The notes beneath the pieces are model-generated. The model was not told where the DNA came from. It worked only from the letters and a program-made list of their open reading frames with translations, and ran no database searches. DNA of 64,000 nt from NCBI RefSeq assembly GCF_030698175.1, contig NZ_JAUYNT010000025.1:105712-169711 (forward strand), read 5' to 3'. The DNA is from Pseudomonas sp. (GTDB taxonomy: Bacteria; Pseudomonadota; Gammaproteobacteria; Pseudomonadales; Pseudomonadaceae). Position numbers and translations under genes: made by a program. This document shows, piece by piece, positions 1 through 9,971 of this stretch; the stretch's first letter is position 1; each line of letters begins with the position of its first letter.

Positions 1-330
1 CAGCCAGCCGGCCAGCGGCCATTGGCGCACTTCGGCCTTGGATAAAAAACTTAACGGCTGCAGCGCGCCGAGCAGGGCAATGTCGACCCAGGACACATGG
101 TTGCTAACCCACAGCGCCGTCTGCTGTGGCAGCTGGCCGTGCACCTGCACCTGCACGGGTAAGCAGCTGCGCAGCAGGCGAAAACACGTCTGGCTCAGCT
201 GCTGGCGCAGGCCCGGCAGTTCACGTCTGCTGCAGTACTCGGCCAGGCGCAGGCTGCCGGCCAGCAGCACACTGCTCAGTCCCCAGAGCACTAACAACAG
301 GCTGCGCCAGCCGAGTCGCAGCGCCGGCAT
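1..330 (-). CDS. olsA: Lysophospholipid/lyso-ornithine lipid acyltransferase OlsA-like (PlsC family), partial, C-terminus beyond window
   Basis: Reverse-strand translation from ATG at 328-330: [18 protein letters not shown]...ALWVSNHVSWVDIALLGALQPLSFLSKAEVRQWPLAGWL; NHxSxxD acyltransferase motif; start overlaps olsB stop. Absent from the ORF track because it runs off the edge. Confidence 0.85.
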   Translation of the reverse strand, partial: MPALRLGWRSLLLVLWGLSSVLLAGSLRLAEYCSRRELPGLRQQLSQTCFRLLRSCLPVQVQVHGQLPQQTALWVSNHVSWVDIALLGALQPLSFLSKAEVRQWPLAGWL

Positions 331-1085
331 TACATCGCCGCCTTGAAGTGGCGGGCGTAACGCGGGCAGAGTTCATCGCGCTTGAGCAGGATAAACACGT
401 CGGCTACTTGGAAATCCTGGTCCCAGCAAGGTTCGCCGCAAATCTTCGCGCCCAGGCGCATATAGGCCTTGAGCAGCGGGGGCATTTCGGCGATTACGTT
501 GCTGGGTAAATCCAGGCTTGGCAGCGGGTGTTTCGGCTCGGCGCGCAGGTTTTCCTGGCACAGATAACGTTCGCGCAGGCGCTGCATAATTGCCTGGGCT
601 TGCACGCCGCCGTCCTGCATGGGGATGCTGGCGCAGCCCATCAGGTAGCGATAAGCGCCCTCATTCAGCACCTCGGCCAACTCGCCCCAGAGCACGGCGA
701 TGGTGCCACCGTTGCGGTAAGCCGGATCGACGCAGGTGCGACCGATTTCCAGTATCGGCCCTTGCAACTTGGCCAGGCCGTGCAGGCTGAATTCTTCTTC
801 ACTGTAAAAACTGCCCAGGGTCGCGGCGGCCTGATGGTCGAGTAGCCGGGTGGTGGCGACCAGGCGCCCACTGTTTAAATCCCGTACGCCGATGTGCGCG
901 CAGTGTGGGTCGTAGTCGTCCATGTCCAGGCCCAGTTCGGCGCCTTTCAGCTTGGCCGAAAACTCGCGGCTAAACACCTGATAGCGCAGCGCTTGTGCCT
1001 CGCGCAAAGCGCTGGCGCCGATTAACCGTTCGGCTTGCAGACGACGCTCCGTGCTGGCAACGCGGGTGAGGGCGATTGTATTCAT
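330..1085 (-). CDS. olsB: L-ornithine N-alpha-acyltransferase (GNAT-like)
   Basis: 251 aa; OlsB-like ([50 protein letters not shown]); coupled to olsA. Confidence 0.88.
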   Translation of the reverse strand: MNTIALTRVASTERRLQAERLIGASALREAQALRYQVFSREFSAKLKGAELGLDMDDYDPHCAHIGVRDLNSGRLVATTRLLDHQAAATLGSFYSEEEFSLHGLAKLQGPILEIGRTCVDPAYRNGGTIAVLWGELAEVLNEGAYRYLMGCASIPMQDGGVQAQAIMQRLRERYLCQENLRAEPKHPLPSLDLPSNVIAEMPPLLKAYMRLGAKICGEPCWDQDFQVADVFILLKRDELCPRYARHFKAAM

Positions 1086-1218
1086 TATGTAGCCTCCATG
1101 AAGCAGCCGGATGGGGTTGCGGTCTGTAGACTTTCTTGTGCCAGCTCAGACTAAGTAACCCCGGTGTCATTGCCGTGACGGAGTGGTGATGCTTGTATGA
1201 CAGCCCACATTAGGTTTT

Positions 1219-2121
1219 TTGGAGTTTTGCATGCCTTGGCAATCGCTACTTGAACGCACCGAACGACTGCCGGCGCAGCCGCTAGAAGACTGGTTTGCCG
1301 CTGTGCAGTTGCAACTGGGCGAGGTTGCTCCACTGCACTTGGCGCTGCTCGGCGGGCGTTTGGCGGCGACTCCAGGGCTGGCGTTTTTGGCTGGTTATCA
1401 AGCGGCGTTACGGGTGCTCTGGCCCTCGGCGCCGGCCGGGCTGGGCGCCCTGTGCGTGACCGAGAACAAGAGCACCCGCCCGGCCGATATGCACACTCGC
1501 CTGAGTGGGCTGGCGCTGACGGGTCGCAAGGATTTTGTCACCGCAGCCGAAGCGGCCGACTGGTTGTTGGTGGCGGCCCGCGATGAGCCGGCAGGGGCGC
1601 CGGTGCATTTGTCGCTGGCGGTGGTCTATCGCGGCGCGCCGGGCGTGCGCATCGAACCGCTGCCGAGCTTGCCGCTGATGCCGGACATCGGCCACGCCCG
1701 TTTGCACCTGGAGCAAGCCAGTTGCGAGCTGCTGGCCGGCGATGGCTGGGACGCTTACGTGAAACCGTTTCGCAGCATCGAAGACCTGCATGTGCTGGCC
1801 GCCCTCGGCGCCTGGCTGTACGGCGTCGGGCAAGACGGCGCCTGGCCGCAGATCCTGCAACTGCGCTTGTTGGCCTTGCTGACCGGCTGCGCCGAACTGA
1901 CTCGGCAATGCCCGAACGCGGCCACCAGTCATCTGCTGTTGGCCGCCTTGTTCACGCAGTTTGCCGCCTTGCGCCCCGAGGTGGACGCCGCCATGGCTGC
2001 CGGCCCGCCCACCTGGGCGCAATTGTGGCAGCGTGATCAGAACCTGCTGAACATCGCCGCCAGCGCACGGGCCAAGCGGCTGGAAAAGGCCTTGAGTAGC
2101 TTGGGGATGAGCTCCCAATAG
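1219..2121 (+). CDS. Acyl-CoA dehydrogenase-like protein (divergent)
   Basis: 300 aa; acyl-CoA dehydrogenase-like middle/C-terminal layout; position next to olsBA as in other Pseudomonas; start may be 1231 (MPWQSL). Confidence 0.6.
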   Translation: MEFCMPWQSLLERTERLPAQPLEDWFAAVQLQLGEVAPLHLALLGGRLAATPGLAFLAGYQAALRVLWPSAPAGLGALCVTENKSTRPADMHTRLSGLALTGRKDFVTAAEAADWLLVAARDEPAGAPVHLSLAVVYRGAPGVRIEPLPSLPLMPDIGHARLHLEQASCELLAGDGWDAYVKPFRSIEDLHVLAALGAWLYGVGQDGAWPQILQLRLLALLTGCAELTRQCPNAATSHLLLAALFTQFAALRPEVDAAMAAGPPTWAQLWQRDQNLLNIAASARAKRLEKALSSLGMSSQ

Positions 2122-2194
2122 CGCGCGTTCATCCTTCAAACGGTCACTGGGTGCGTGCTAGGGTGCAGCCTCAAATAACACATGAGGCGGTCTT

Positions 2195-3304
2195 ATGCCC
2201 ACTGTATTCTTCCGTCGTCTGTGTCTGGCGACTGGCCTGTGCGCCGTTGCCACGCTGGCGAGCGCCGAAACCTGGCCGAGCGCCGATTGGGCCACGGCAA
2301 TAACGCCTAGCAGTGCTGCCATTGCGGCGCTGGAAGCCTATGCGTTTGCGCCGCGTGATGATGAGAGTCGTAAAGGCGTGCGCACCGATGCGCTGCTGGT
2401 GATTCGCGACGGCCAGATCATCTATGAACGCTACGCCGGGCCGACCAAGGCCAGCACCCCGCACTTGGCTTGGTCGATGAGCAAAAGCTTGCTGGCCGCG
2501 ACCCTGGGCGTGGCCTATGGCGAGGGGCGCTTCAAGCTCAGCGATAGCGCGGCGCAGTACTACCCGGCGTTTGCCGCGCACCCGCAAATCAAACTGGGTC
2601 ACCTGTTCAATTGGGCCTCGGGGCTCGACTACGAAGAAAGCTACGAGCTGGCGCCACTGAAGTCCTCGGTGGTGGCCATGCTCTACACCCGTGGCCGCCA
2701 CGATATGCCGGCCTTTGTCGCCAGCCATCAGGTGGCGGTCGCGCCTGGCACGCGCTTTCTCTACTCCAGTGGCGACACTAATGTGCTGTCGGCGGCGCTG
2801 CGCGGCATGCTCGGCGACGCGGCTTACGCCAACTATCCGTGGACGGCGCTGTTCGAGCCGCTAGGGATCAGTTCTGCAACCTGGGAAACCGACGCCCGCG
2901 GCAATTTTGTCGCTTCCTCCTATGCCTACCTGACCGCCCGCGATCTGGCCCGCGTCGGCCTGTTGATGCAGCGTGACGGTCGTTGGGGCGAGCGCCAGTT
3001 GCTGCCCAAGGCTTGGGTTGAGTTCAATCGCACCCCGTTCGCCGCGTATCAGCCAATTGCCGGAGAGGCGGTGCCGGGCGGTCAGTGGTGGCTGAATCTG
3101 CCGGTGGCAGGCTCCGCCAAACCTTGGCCGGCGGCACCGGCTGAGACCTTTGCCGCCCTCGGTCATTGGGGCCAGGCGCTGTACGTGTTGCCCGCCGAGA
3201 AGCTGGTGATAGTGCGTTACGCCGATGACCGCGACCACAGCTATCAGCACAACGCCTTACTGCAATTGGCCCTCGCGGCCTTCGCTCCCGAGGTGGCGCA
3301 ATGA
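2195..3304 (+). CDS. Serine hydrolase, beta-lactamase/6-aminohexanoate-dimer hydrolase family, exported
   Basis: Signal peptide; SxxK motif in HLAWSMSKSLL; YSSGDTNVL. Confidence 0.85.
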   Translation: MPTVFFRRLCLATGLCAVATLASAETWPSADWATAITPSSAAIAALEAYAFAPRDDESRKGVRTDALLVIRDGQIIYERYAGPTKASTPHLAWSMSKSLLAATLGVAYGEGRFKLSDSAAQYYPAFAAHPQIKLGHLFNWASGLDYEESYELAPLKSSVVAMLYTRGRHDMPAFVASHQVAVAPGTRFLYSSGDTNVLSAALRGMLGDAAYANYPWTALFEPLGISSATWETDARGNFVASSYAYLTARDLARVGLLMQRDGRWGERQLLPKAWVEFNRTPFAAYQPIAGEAVPGGQWWLNLPVAGSAKPWPAAPAETFAALGHWGQALYVLPAEKLVIVRYADDRDHSYQHNALLQLALAAFAPEVAQ

Positions 3305-3654
3305 GCCCGATTAAGTTGATCAAAACCCGCCCGTTTAGCAGCCTGTTGCTGCTGGCAATACTGCTGTCGGGCGCCTGGGCCTGGGCTAACCGCACTTACT
3401 TACAGGTCTTCCCGGACATCGTCAGTGCCTACACCGCCAAGGAGTATTGCTCCTGCCGCTATGTGATGGACAACCCCGCCGACTACTGCGCGAGCTACGT
3501 GAAATTGAGCCTGCCGGTCAGCGATTTCTTCGATGACGTCGCCCACAAACAGGTCACCGCCACTGGCCTGGGCCGCAGCCACAGCGCCGTTTGGCTAAGC
3601 CCACGGCAAGGTTGCCAGTTATTACCCCAGGCGCTGGCACTGCCGAGCCGCTAG
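3301..3654 (+). CDS. Small membrane-anchored hypothetical protein
   Basis: 117 aa, N-terminal TM segment, Cys-rich YCSCRYVMDNPADYC; overlaps preceding stop. Confidence 0.65.
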   Translation: MSPIKLIKTRPFSSLLLLAILLSGAWAWANRTYLQVFPDIVSAYTAKEYCSCRYVMDNPADYCASYVKLSLPVSDFFDDVAHKQVTATGLGRSHSAVWLSPRQGCQLLPQALALPSR

Positions 3655-3707
3655 GGAGGCTTTGCAAGCCGGCTGGTGGCGGCTATGGTGGCGGCTGAAT
3701 TGCTTTA

Positions 3708-4301
3708 GTGAGCCTTGTTATGCCGAGCGTTAAACTGTTGCCCTGCCTGCTTGCCGCCTTGCTCAGCTTGCCTGCACAGGCTGCCTGGCAGTTGGACAAA
3801 GAGTCCTCGCGGTTGTCGTATACCACCACCAAGCAGACTGACGTGGCGGAAGTGAATCGTTTTCGCAGTCTCGCCGGCAGCGTTGACGATGCCGGCAAGG
3901 TGCAAGTGTTGGTGCGCATGGAGTCGGTCGACAGCGGCATTCCGTTGCGCGATGAGCGTCTGCGCAAGCAGTTGTTTGACGTCGAGCAGTTTGCCCTGGC
4001 GCAAATCGACGCGCAGCTCGATATTGCCCCGCTCCTGACCCTGGCTGCCGGCGCGCAGCTGGAGTTGCGTTTGCCGCTGACGGTCAATCTGCATGGTCAC
4101 AGCCACAGCTATAACAGTGAGTTGCTGGTCACTCGCCTGGATGATCGGCGCTTTCAAGTCGTCTCCTTGGCGCCGCTGGTATTGAGTGCCGCCGATTTTG
4201 GCCTGACGCCGGGGGTTGAGACGCTGCGCAAGCTGGCCGGATTGAAATCCATCAGCTTGGCGGTTCCGGTCAGTGCGGTGCTGATCTTCACCGCCGGTTA
4301 A
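3708..4301 (+). CDS. YceI family periplasmic protein
   Basis: Signal peptide, WQLDKESSRLSYTTTKQTDVAEVNRF and VDSGIPLRDERLRKQLFD motifs. Confidence 0.85.
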   Translation: MSLVMPSVKLLPCLLAALLSLPAQAAWQLDKESSRLSYTTTKQTDVAEVNRFRSLAGSVDDAGKVQVLVRMESVDSGIPLRDERLRKQLFDVEQFALAQIDAQLDIAPLLTLAAGAQLELRLPLTVNLHGHSHSYNSELLVTRLDDRRFQVVSLAPLVLSAADFGLTPGVETLRKLAGLKSISLAVPVSAVLIFTAG

Positions 4302-4310
4302 GTCGCGCCG

Positions 4311-5459
4311 ATGATCTTTCCTTGGCACGCCGGCAATCAGTTTGAGTTGCTGCTCGATGGCCCGCAGTTTTTCCCGCGCATGCTCGCCGCCATTGCTGCC
4401 GCCGAGCAGCAGGTGGAGCTGGAGCTGTACCTGGTCGCCAGCGGCGCTTGCACCGATCTGTTGGTCGCGGCCCTCTGCGGGGCGGCGCAACGGGGCGTGC
4501 TGGTGCGTTGCCTGTTGGATGCTTTTGGCAGTCTGGGTTTGCCGGCCGCGCAACGCCGTGAACTGCTGGCCGCCGGTGTCGAGCTGCGCTTTTACAACCC
4601 GCTGAGTTGGCGGCGCGGCGTGCGCAACCTGTACCGCGATCACCGTAAATTGTTGTTGGTCGATGGCCGCCTGGGGTTTGTCGGCGGTACCGGCGCCACC
4701 GATCAGTTCTGGCAGCCCAGTGATAACAGCCACGCCTGGCACGAGGTGATGGTGGAAATTAGTGGCCCCTTGCTGGGCGACTGGCAGCAGTTGTTTGCGC
4801 GTCAGTGGCAGGCGGTGCCGGCTCGTTTGGCCTGGCGCCCGGCGCCGGTTCGGGGCTTGGCGCGGCTGCCGAGCACTCCGACGGCGGGGGCCGGTTTCGG
4901 CCGAGTCGCCTATGCCGATGGTCGTCAGCACCGGGATATTCTGCAATCACTGCTGCGCGCGCTGCTGCAAAGCCGGCAACGCATCTGGCTGGCGACGCCG
5001 TATTTCTTGCCCACCTGGAAGATCCGTCGGGCGTTACGCAAAGCCGCGCTGCGCGGCGTCGATGTGCGTTTGTTGCTGACCGCGCGCAATACCGATCAGC
5101 CGCCGGTGCGCTTCGCCGGCCAGCGTTATTACCCCAAATTGCTCAAGGCCGGGGTGCGGATTTTCGAGTACCAACCGCAGTTTTTGCACCTGAAAATGCT
5201 GCTGGTGGACGACTGGGTCAGCGTCGGCTCATGCAACTTCGACCATTGGAATTTGCGTTTCAATTTGGACGCCAACCTTGAAGCCATCGACCCGCACCTG
5301 AGTGCCCAAGTCGCCGCCAGCTTTAACGCCGACTTTGCTCAAAGCCTGGAAATCGACCTGCAACAATGGCAGGCCAAACCCTGGTGGCAGCGCTTGCGCC
5401 GCCGGGTGTGGGGTTTGCTCGACCGGCTGTTGGTGAATCTGCTTGATCGCCGTCGCTAA
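4311..5459 (+). CDS. Phospholipase D-like / cardiolipin synthase (ClsB-like)
   Basis: Two HxK(x4)D-type motifs: YRDHRKLLLVDGRLGFVGG and FLHLKMLLVDDWVSVGSCNFD. Confidence 0.87.
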   Translation: MIFPWHAGNQFELLLDGPQFFPRMLAAIAAAEQQVELELYLVASGACTDLLVAALCGAAQRGVLVRCLLDAFGSLGLPAAQRRELLAAGVELRFYNPLSWRRGVRNLYRDHRKLLLVDGRLGFVGGTGATDQFWQPSDNSHAWHEVMVEISGPLLGDWQQLFARQWQAVPARLAWRPAPVRGLARLPSTPTAGAGFGRVAYADGRQHRDILQSLLRALLQSRQRIWLATPYFLPTWKIRRALRKAALRGVDVRLLLTARNTDQPPVRFAGQRYYPKLLKAGVRIFEYQPQFLHLKMLLVDDWVSVGSCNFDHWNLRFNLDANLEAIDPHLSAQVAASFNADFAQSLEIDLQQWQAKPWWQRLRRRVWGLLDRLLVNLLDRRR

Positions 5460-5575
5460 CCGGCCGTGAACAACTGCTACGTTCGGCCATGCGGCGTTGA
5501 GCCCAGACTTTTGTCGGGTGTCAGACGCTGGCCGGCTGGGTATGCTCGGGGCAAATAACTGCCAAGGAGGCGCGC

Positions 5576-6187
5576 ATGCGCCGCTACCCGCTGTTTGTAT
5601 TGTTGTTGGCCAGTCTGCTCGGTGGCTGCTCGAGCCCTGGCGCGTTTTTTGGTGACAGTGATGGGCCGCTGTTCAAGGCTCGCAGCCTCAGCGATGAGAA
5701 CCATGTCCTGGTCTACCTCTACCGGCCGCAGAGTGCTTGGGCGGATCAAGAGCTGGAAGCCCCCGGCCTGTTTATTAATAACCAACTGACTGGCAGCCTA
5801 CCGAGTAACGGCTACCTGGCCGTGGAGTTTGAGGTGGCCAGTTATCAGCTGGAAATGCGTCGGCCCTTGCTGGGCAGCTACTGGACGCTGATGGCGGAAA
5901 GCCCGATGGACTTTACCCGCATCGCCAGCTTCGCCCTGGACGCCGAGGCCGGCGCCACCTACTACCTGCGCTATGACGAGAGCAACCCGCCGCCCCACGA
6001 TGAGAGCTTGTCGGCCAGTGGCGACGGACCCTTGCAGCTGGTCTCGGCTAAGGTCGCCCTGCCGGAGCTGGCCGCCACCCACCGGGTGCAGCCGTTCGCC
6101 AGGATCGACGCCAACGGCGAGCATATTCGCGCCCAACGCGGCTTCTGGCGCTCGGTTGGGCGGGCGCTGGATAGTATCGGTATCTAA
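5576..6187 (+). CDS. DUF2846-like lipoprotein
   Basis: Lipobox LLGGC; VLVYLYRPQSAWADQELEAPGLFINNQLTGSLPSNGYLAVE. Confidence 0.75.
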   Translation: MRRYPLFVLLLASLLGGCSSPGAFFGDSDGPLFKARSLSDENHVLVYLYRPQSAWADQELEAPGLFINNQLTGSLPSNGYLAVEFEVASYQLEMRRPLLGSYWTLMAESPMDFTRIASFALDAEAGATYYLRYDESNPPPHDESLSASGDGPLQLVSAKVALPELAATHRVQPFARIDANGEHIRAQRGFWRSVGRALDSIGI

Positions 6188-6215
6188 GGCGCTGCTCACC
6201 TGATGCAGCGCTTTT

Positions 6216-6314
6216 GTAGGAGCGGATTTATCCGCGATGGGGCCCCGGAACGCGACACAAGGCTGGGGATTGGCGCCGGACTGGCGTTCTGATCGCGGCT
6301 AAAGCCGCTCCTAC
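6216..6314. repeat. REP doublet (inverted pair of Pseudomonas-type REPs)
   Basis: GTAGGAGCGGATTTATCCGCGA ... GATCGCGGCTAAAGCCGCTCCTAC between convergent genes. Confidence 0.85.
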
Positions 6315-6326
6315 AGGGGGGGACGG

Positions 6327-7286
6327 TTAAGGTTTGCGCCCCACCAGTACCGCGCGGGTGGGGGCCGGCAGGCCTTCGGCGGTGCGGCTCGGGTCGTTAG
6401 GGTCGAGAAAATCGCCCAGGGATTGATAGCGCATCCAGTCGGTGGAGCGCTGTTCTTCCAGGCTGGTGACGCTGACATCGACGCAGCGCACATCGACAAA
6501 GCCGGCGCGTCTTAGCCACAGCTCCAGCGCCGACACCGAGGGCAGGAACCAGACGTTGCGCATCTGCGCGTAACGGTCTTCCGGCACCAGCACTTGTTGG
6601 GCATCACCGGCCACCACCAGGGTTTCCAGCACCAGTTCGCCGCCTTTTTTCAGGCAGTCTTTTAGCGCCAGCAAGTGGTCGATGGGCGAGCGACGGTGAT
6701 AGAGCACGCCCATGGAAAATACCGTGTCGAAGCCTTCCAGCTGCTCGGGCAAGTCTTCCAACGCAAAGGGCAGATGCCAGGCGGGGAGGTCGGGCAGGTA
6801 GCGCTGCATGGCCTGGAACTGGCAGAAGAACAGCCAGTTGGGATCGATGCCAATCACGCTTTCGGCGCCGGCACCGAGCATCCGCCACTGGTAATAACCG
6901 TTGCCACAGCCGACATCCAGCACCCGCTTGCCACGCAGGTCCAGGTGCGGGGCGACCCTGTCCCACTTCCAGTCCGAGCGCCATTCGGTGTCGACATGCA
7001 CGCCAAACAGGTTGAACGGTCCCTTGCGCCACGGCGACAAGCCGAACAGCGCGTCGCGCACCTGTTGGCGGGTGGCAGCGTCGCAGTCGTTGTCGAGGCT
7101 GAAGCTGTTCACTAAGTCGATTTGGCTCGGTTGCATCACCGGCAGGGCATCCAGCGCGGCTTGCCAGCGGCCTAAGTCGCCGTGACCGACGGCCATTTTG
7201 GCGTCGAGTTGCTGTTGCAAGTCGTCCGCCCAGTTTTCCAGGGGCGAGCCTTTGAGGCGTTGAATCAGGGGGCTTAAATCAATCAT
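6327..7286 (-). CDS. cmoB: tRNA 5-methoxyuridine(34)/uridine 5-oxyacetic acid(34) synthase CmoB
   Basis: [11 protein letters not shown]...[27 protein letters not shown]; adjacent cmoA. Confidence 0.92.
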   Translation of the reverse strand: MIDLSPLIQRLKGSPLENWADDLQQQLDAKMAVGHGDLGRWQAALDALPVMQPSQIDLVNSFSLDNDCDAATRQQVRDALFGLSPWRKGPFNLFGVHVDTEWRSDWKWDRVAPHLDLRGKRVLDVGCGNGYYQWRMLGAGAESVIGIDPNWLFFCQFQAMQRYLPDLPAWHLPFALEDLPEQLEGFDTVFSMGVLYHRRSPIDHLLALKDCLKKGGELVLETLVVAGDAQQVLVPEDRYAQMRNVWFLPSVSALELWLRRAGFVDVRCVDVSVTSLEEQRSTDWMRYQSLGDFLDPNDPSRTAEGLPAPTRAVLVGRKP

Positions 7287-8026
7287 GGCAGGGCGATCAA
7301 GGAAGCAAAATTCAGGCACTGAAACCACACCACGACTTGGCTGAAGCCGGCGGCCAGCAAACGCTCACGGTGCTCCTCTAAGCTGTCGGGGAGCATGACG
7401 TTTTCCAGGGCGCTGCGCTTCTGGGCGATTTCCAGCTCGCTGTAACCGTTGGCGCGTTTGAAGGCAATATGCAGCTCGGTGAGCAGCGCGTGTTCGGCCG
7501 GATCATTGAAGCGCAGCTTCTCCGAGAGAATCAGCGCGCCACCCGGCAGCAGCGCCTGATGGATGCGTTGCAGCAAACCGAGGCGTTGCTCGGGCTGAAT
7601 AAATTGCAGGGTGAAGTTCAGTGCCACCAGGGATGCCGGCTCAAACGCCAGGCTGAGAATATCCGCCTCGCGCACCTCCACCGGCAGTAACTCCTGAAAC
7701 ATCGAGTCCTGGGCGTGCAGGTATTCGCGGCAGCGCTCGACCATGGCTGCCGAGTTGTCCACGGCAATCACCCGGCAGTCGGCAATCTGCACATGCCGGC
7801 GCAACGCCTGGGTCACGGCGCCCAGGGAGCTGCCCAGGTCGTAGAGTACGCTGTGCGGCTGGGCGAACTGCGCCGCCAGCACGCCGAGGTTTTCGACTAT
7901 GGTCGGGTAGCCCGGCACCGAGCGTTTGATCATGTCCGGGAACACCCGCACCACGTCCTCGTTAAAGGCGAAGTCGGCGACTTGCGCGTGCGGCGTGGCG
8001 AAGATGCGGTCGGGTGTGTGGTTCAC
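7283..8026 (-). CDS. cmoA: Carboxy-S-adenosyl-L-methionine synthase CmoA
   Basis: [36 protein letters not shown]; 4 bp overlap with cmoB. Confidence 0.93.
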   Translation of the reverse strand: MNHTPDRIFATPHAQVADFAFNEDVVRVFPDMIKRSVPGYPTIVENLGVLAAQFAQPHSVLYDLGSSLGAVTQALRRHVQIADCRVIAVDNSAAMVERCREYLHAQDSMFQELLPVEVREADILSLAFEPASLVALNFTLQFIQPEQRLGLLQRIHQALLPGGALILSEKLRFNDPAEHALLTELHIAFKRANGYSELEIAQKRSALENVMLPDSLEEHRERLLAAGFSQVVVWFQCLNFASLIALP

Positions 8027-8091
8027 GGGGCAGTTCCGGGCGGGCGAAAGGCCGGCATTTTAGCCAACTAACGGCCGCAGCCCAACCGCCA

Positions 8092-8130
8092 TTATTTCAA
8101 CTGGTCGGAAAAGAATTGGCTGGCACTGGA
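8092..8130 (-). pseudogene. Vestigial duplicate of the 3' tail of the upstream lipoprotein gene
   Basis: Reverse complement encodes SSASQFFSDQLK*, matching GAGEFFSDQLK* at the end of CDS 8183-8752. Confidence 0.55.
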
Positions 8131-8182
8131 TGCACTGAGCATTCCAGCTCCCGATGACCGATCACGTCACTTCACGATCACA

Positions 8183-8752
8183 TCACTTCAACTGATCGGA
8201 AAAAAACTCACCGGCGCCCTGTAGCGGCCCCAGTGGGTTGCGCTTGACCTCGTAGCGGCGGATGTTCGGCTCGCCGCTGCTGACCTTGTGCACCAGCAGA
8301 TCATCGACCAGCACGAACACGGCGCGGAAGGCCCAGCCATGCACCTCACGGTGCTTGCGAAAGTTGAAGGCGTCGGCCCAGAAGCTGCCGACCCGCTGGG
8401 TATCGGTTTTGTTGAAGTCGAAGGCGTAGCCGGTGCAACGCTCCTTGGCCTCCAGGCACTGCACCAGACCGGCGGGCAGGTAGTCGATGGGGATGTTGGG
8501 CTGGACGAATAACAGGCGTACATCGAGGAACGACAACATCCGCCCGTTGCCTTCGATCAGTGGGTCGAAACCCAAGGAAAACAGCTGCGCCCGGCGGGTT
8601 TTGCCAGGCGTTGCCTGAGCATAACGAGCCTCGGCATCGAGGTAGTCGCCGAAGGGCGAAAGCAGCTCCGCCCGTTCACTGGGTAGCAGGCTGCTGCAGC
8701 CGGCGAGCAAGAACAACAGGCATAAAAGACCAGTACAACATTTACGGCCCAT
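8183..8752 (-). CDS. Hypothetical lipoprotein
   Basis: MGRKCCTGLLCLLFLLAGCSSLLPSE lipobox; 189 aa. Confidence 0.75.
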   Translation of the reverse strand: MGRKCCTGLLCLLFLLAGCSSLLPSERAELLSPFGDYLDAEARYAQATPGKTRRAQLFSLGFDPLIEGNGRMLSFLDVRLLFVQPNIPIDYLPAGLVQCLEAKERCTGYAFDFNKTDTQRVGSFWADAFNFRKHREVHGWAFRAVFVLVDDLLVHKVSSGEPNIRRYEVKRNPLGPLQGAGEFFSDQLK

Positions 8753-8881
8753 GGTCTTCTCCTGTCTCAGTACTGCCTCTCTATATGACGGCGCATTAGG
8801 GGCGCTCCGCCTCAGGAATCAGACCGGTGGCAGGGGCTTCAGACGACTGGTTGGCGGCGGCGCTGTGGGGGGTATTTAGTC

Positions 8882-9412
8882 CTAAAGTTGCGCGGCTTGG
8901 CGCAACGATTCATAGGCCGGTGCGGCGGGAATGCCGACTGCCACGCAGAGCTCCATCACCCGTGGCAGGTCGCAGCCGTAGATCAGCACCGCTTGTAATT
9001 CGTCATCCAGCGGCTCGCTGAAATTGAGCAGCACATAGCCGCCCATTTCCTTGTTCATGCTGCTCAATTGCACCTGAATGCTATTGAGCGCCGCCAGCGG
9101 TTTGGCCTTGAGCAATTGCTTGGGTTTGATATTGAACGGCACATCGCTGCTGAATGAAGCGATGATCTGTGCCAGCAAATCGGCATAGCTGTCGGCCTGA
9201 AACAGCACGTTGTCCGGCAGATTACCGACCACCACCCATTCCCCCAGCGGGATTGGATAAGTGTCGTCGTAATTGACGTCGGGGTTGGCTGCCAGAAAGG
9301 CCTCTGGGTCTTCGTAGGCCGCAGCGGCCTCGTTGGCAATGCGCAAAATCTCGTCTTCGGGCAAGCCGCCGGAACTGATTTTGCCGACTAATTCAACCAG
9401 TAGGTCTTGCAT
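8882..9412 (-). CDS. Hypothetical cytoplasmic protein
   Basis: Long ORF, likely start MQDLLVELVG; no recognised family. Confidence 0.6.
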   Translation of the reverse strand: MQDLLVELVGKISSGGLPEDEILRIANEAAAAYEDPEAFLAANPDVNYDDTYPIPLGEWVVVGNLPDNVLFQADSYADLLAQIIASFSSDVPFNIKPKQLLKAKPLAALNSIQVQLSSMNKEMGGYVLLNFSEPLDDELQAVLIYGCDLPRVMELCVAVGIPAAPAYESLRQAAQL

Positions 9413-9417
9413 CTGGG

Positions 9418-9822
9418 TTACTCCACTGTAATCGGGCAAACAAAGTTTTGTGCTGGCGCCACGTCCGCTTCCCAGGGCCTGCGGTAGACCATCAACAGAT
9501 GGCCGTTGCCGGGCTTGTCGGCTTTGTAACGCCAGGTGGACTGACCGGCGCTACCCACCAAATCGAGGTCTTCGGGGTTGCTGTACACCTCCGGGCCGAG
9601 GCTTTTAAGCACACCACTGGCGGCATCTTTAACTTCCCAGCGAAAGCCGGTGCTGGGATTGCTGCGCAGGCTCAGCATTAGCTCTTGGCCGCGATAGATG
9701 GTCAGCGGGCAATGGCTTTGCGCATCTTCGTCGAGGCTAACGCTGCTGGGCGTCTGCGTGCAGGCGGCAAGCAGGCTTAGGCTGGCGGGCAAAAGCCAGC
9801 GAACGAACGGGGCTGAGTGCAT
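9418..9822 (-). CDS. Chagasin-like (peptidase inhibitor I42) lipoprotein
   Basis: Lipobox LLAAC; I42 signatures NPSTGFRW, GNGHL and RRPW; starts at MHSAPFVRWLL. Confidence 0.8.
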   Translation of the reverse strand: MHSAPFVRWLLPASLSLLAACTQTPSSVSLDEDAQSHCPLTIYRGQELMLSLRSNPSTGFRWEVKDAASGVLKSLGPEVYSNPEDLDLVGSAGQSTWRYKADKPGNGHLLMVYRRPWEADVAPAQNFVCPITVE

Positions 9823-9971
9823 GGTCAAACATCCTGGGCAAATACAGGTTGCCAGCATAACGACAAGCTGGGCGTCAGCCTACCGTCACACCGCGTTGAT
9901 AAATTCAGGCCCGGCATTCGACGGCGCACGGCCGGTTAATTGCGGTGGTGTTTATACAAACAGAGGCATTT

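Noticed and set aside
3705-4946. 413 aa minus-strand ORF opposite yceI-like and PLD genes
   Set aside because: Spans two real plus-strand genes; low-complexity Gln/Arg composition.
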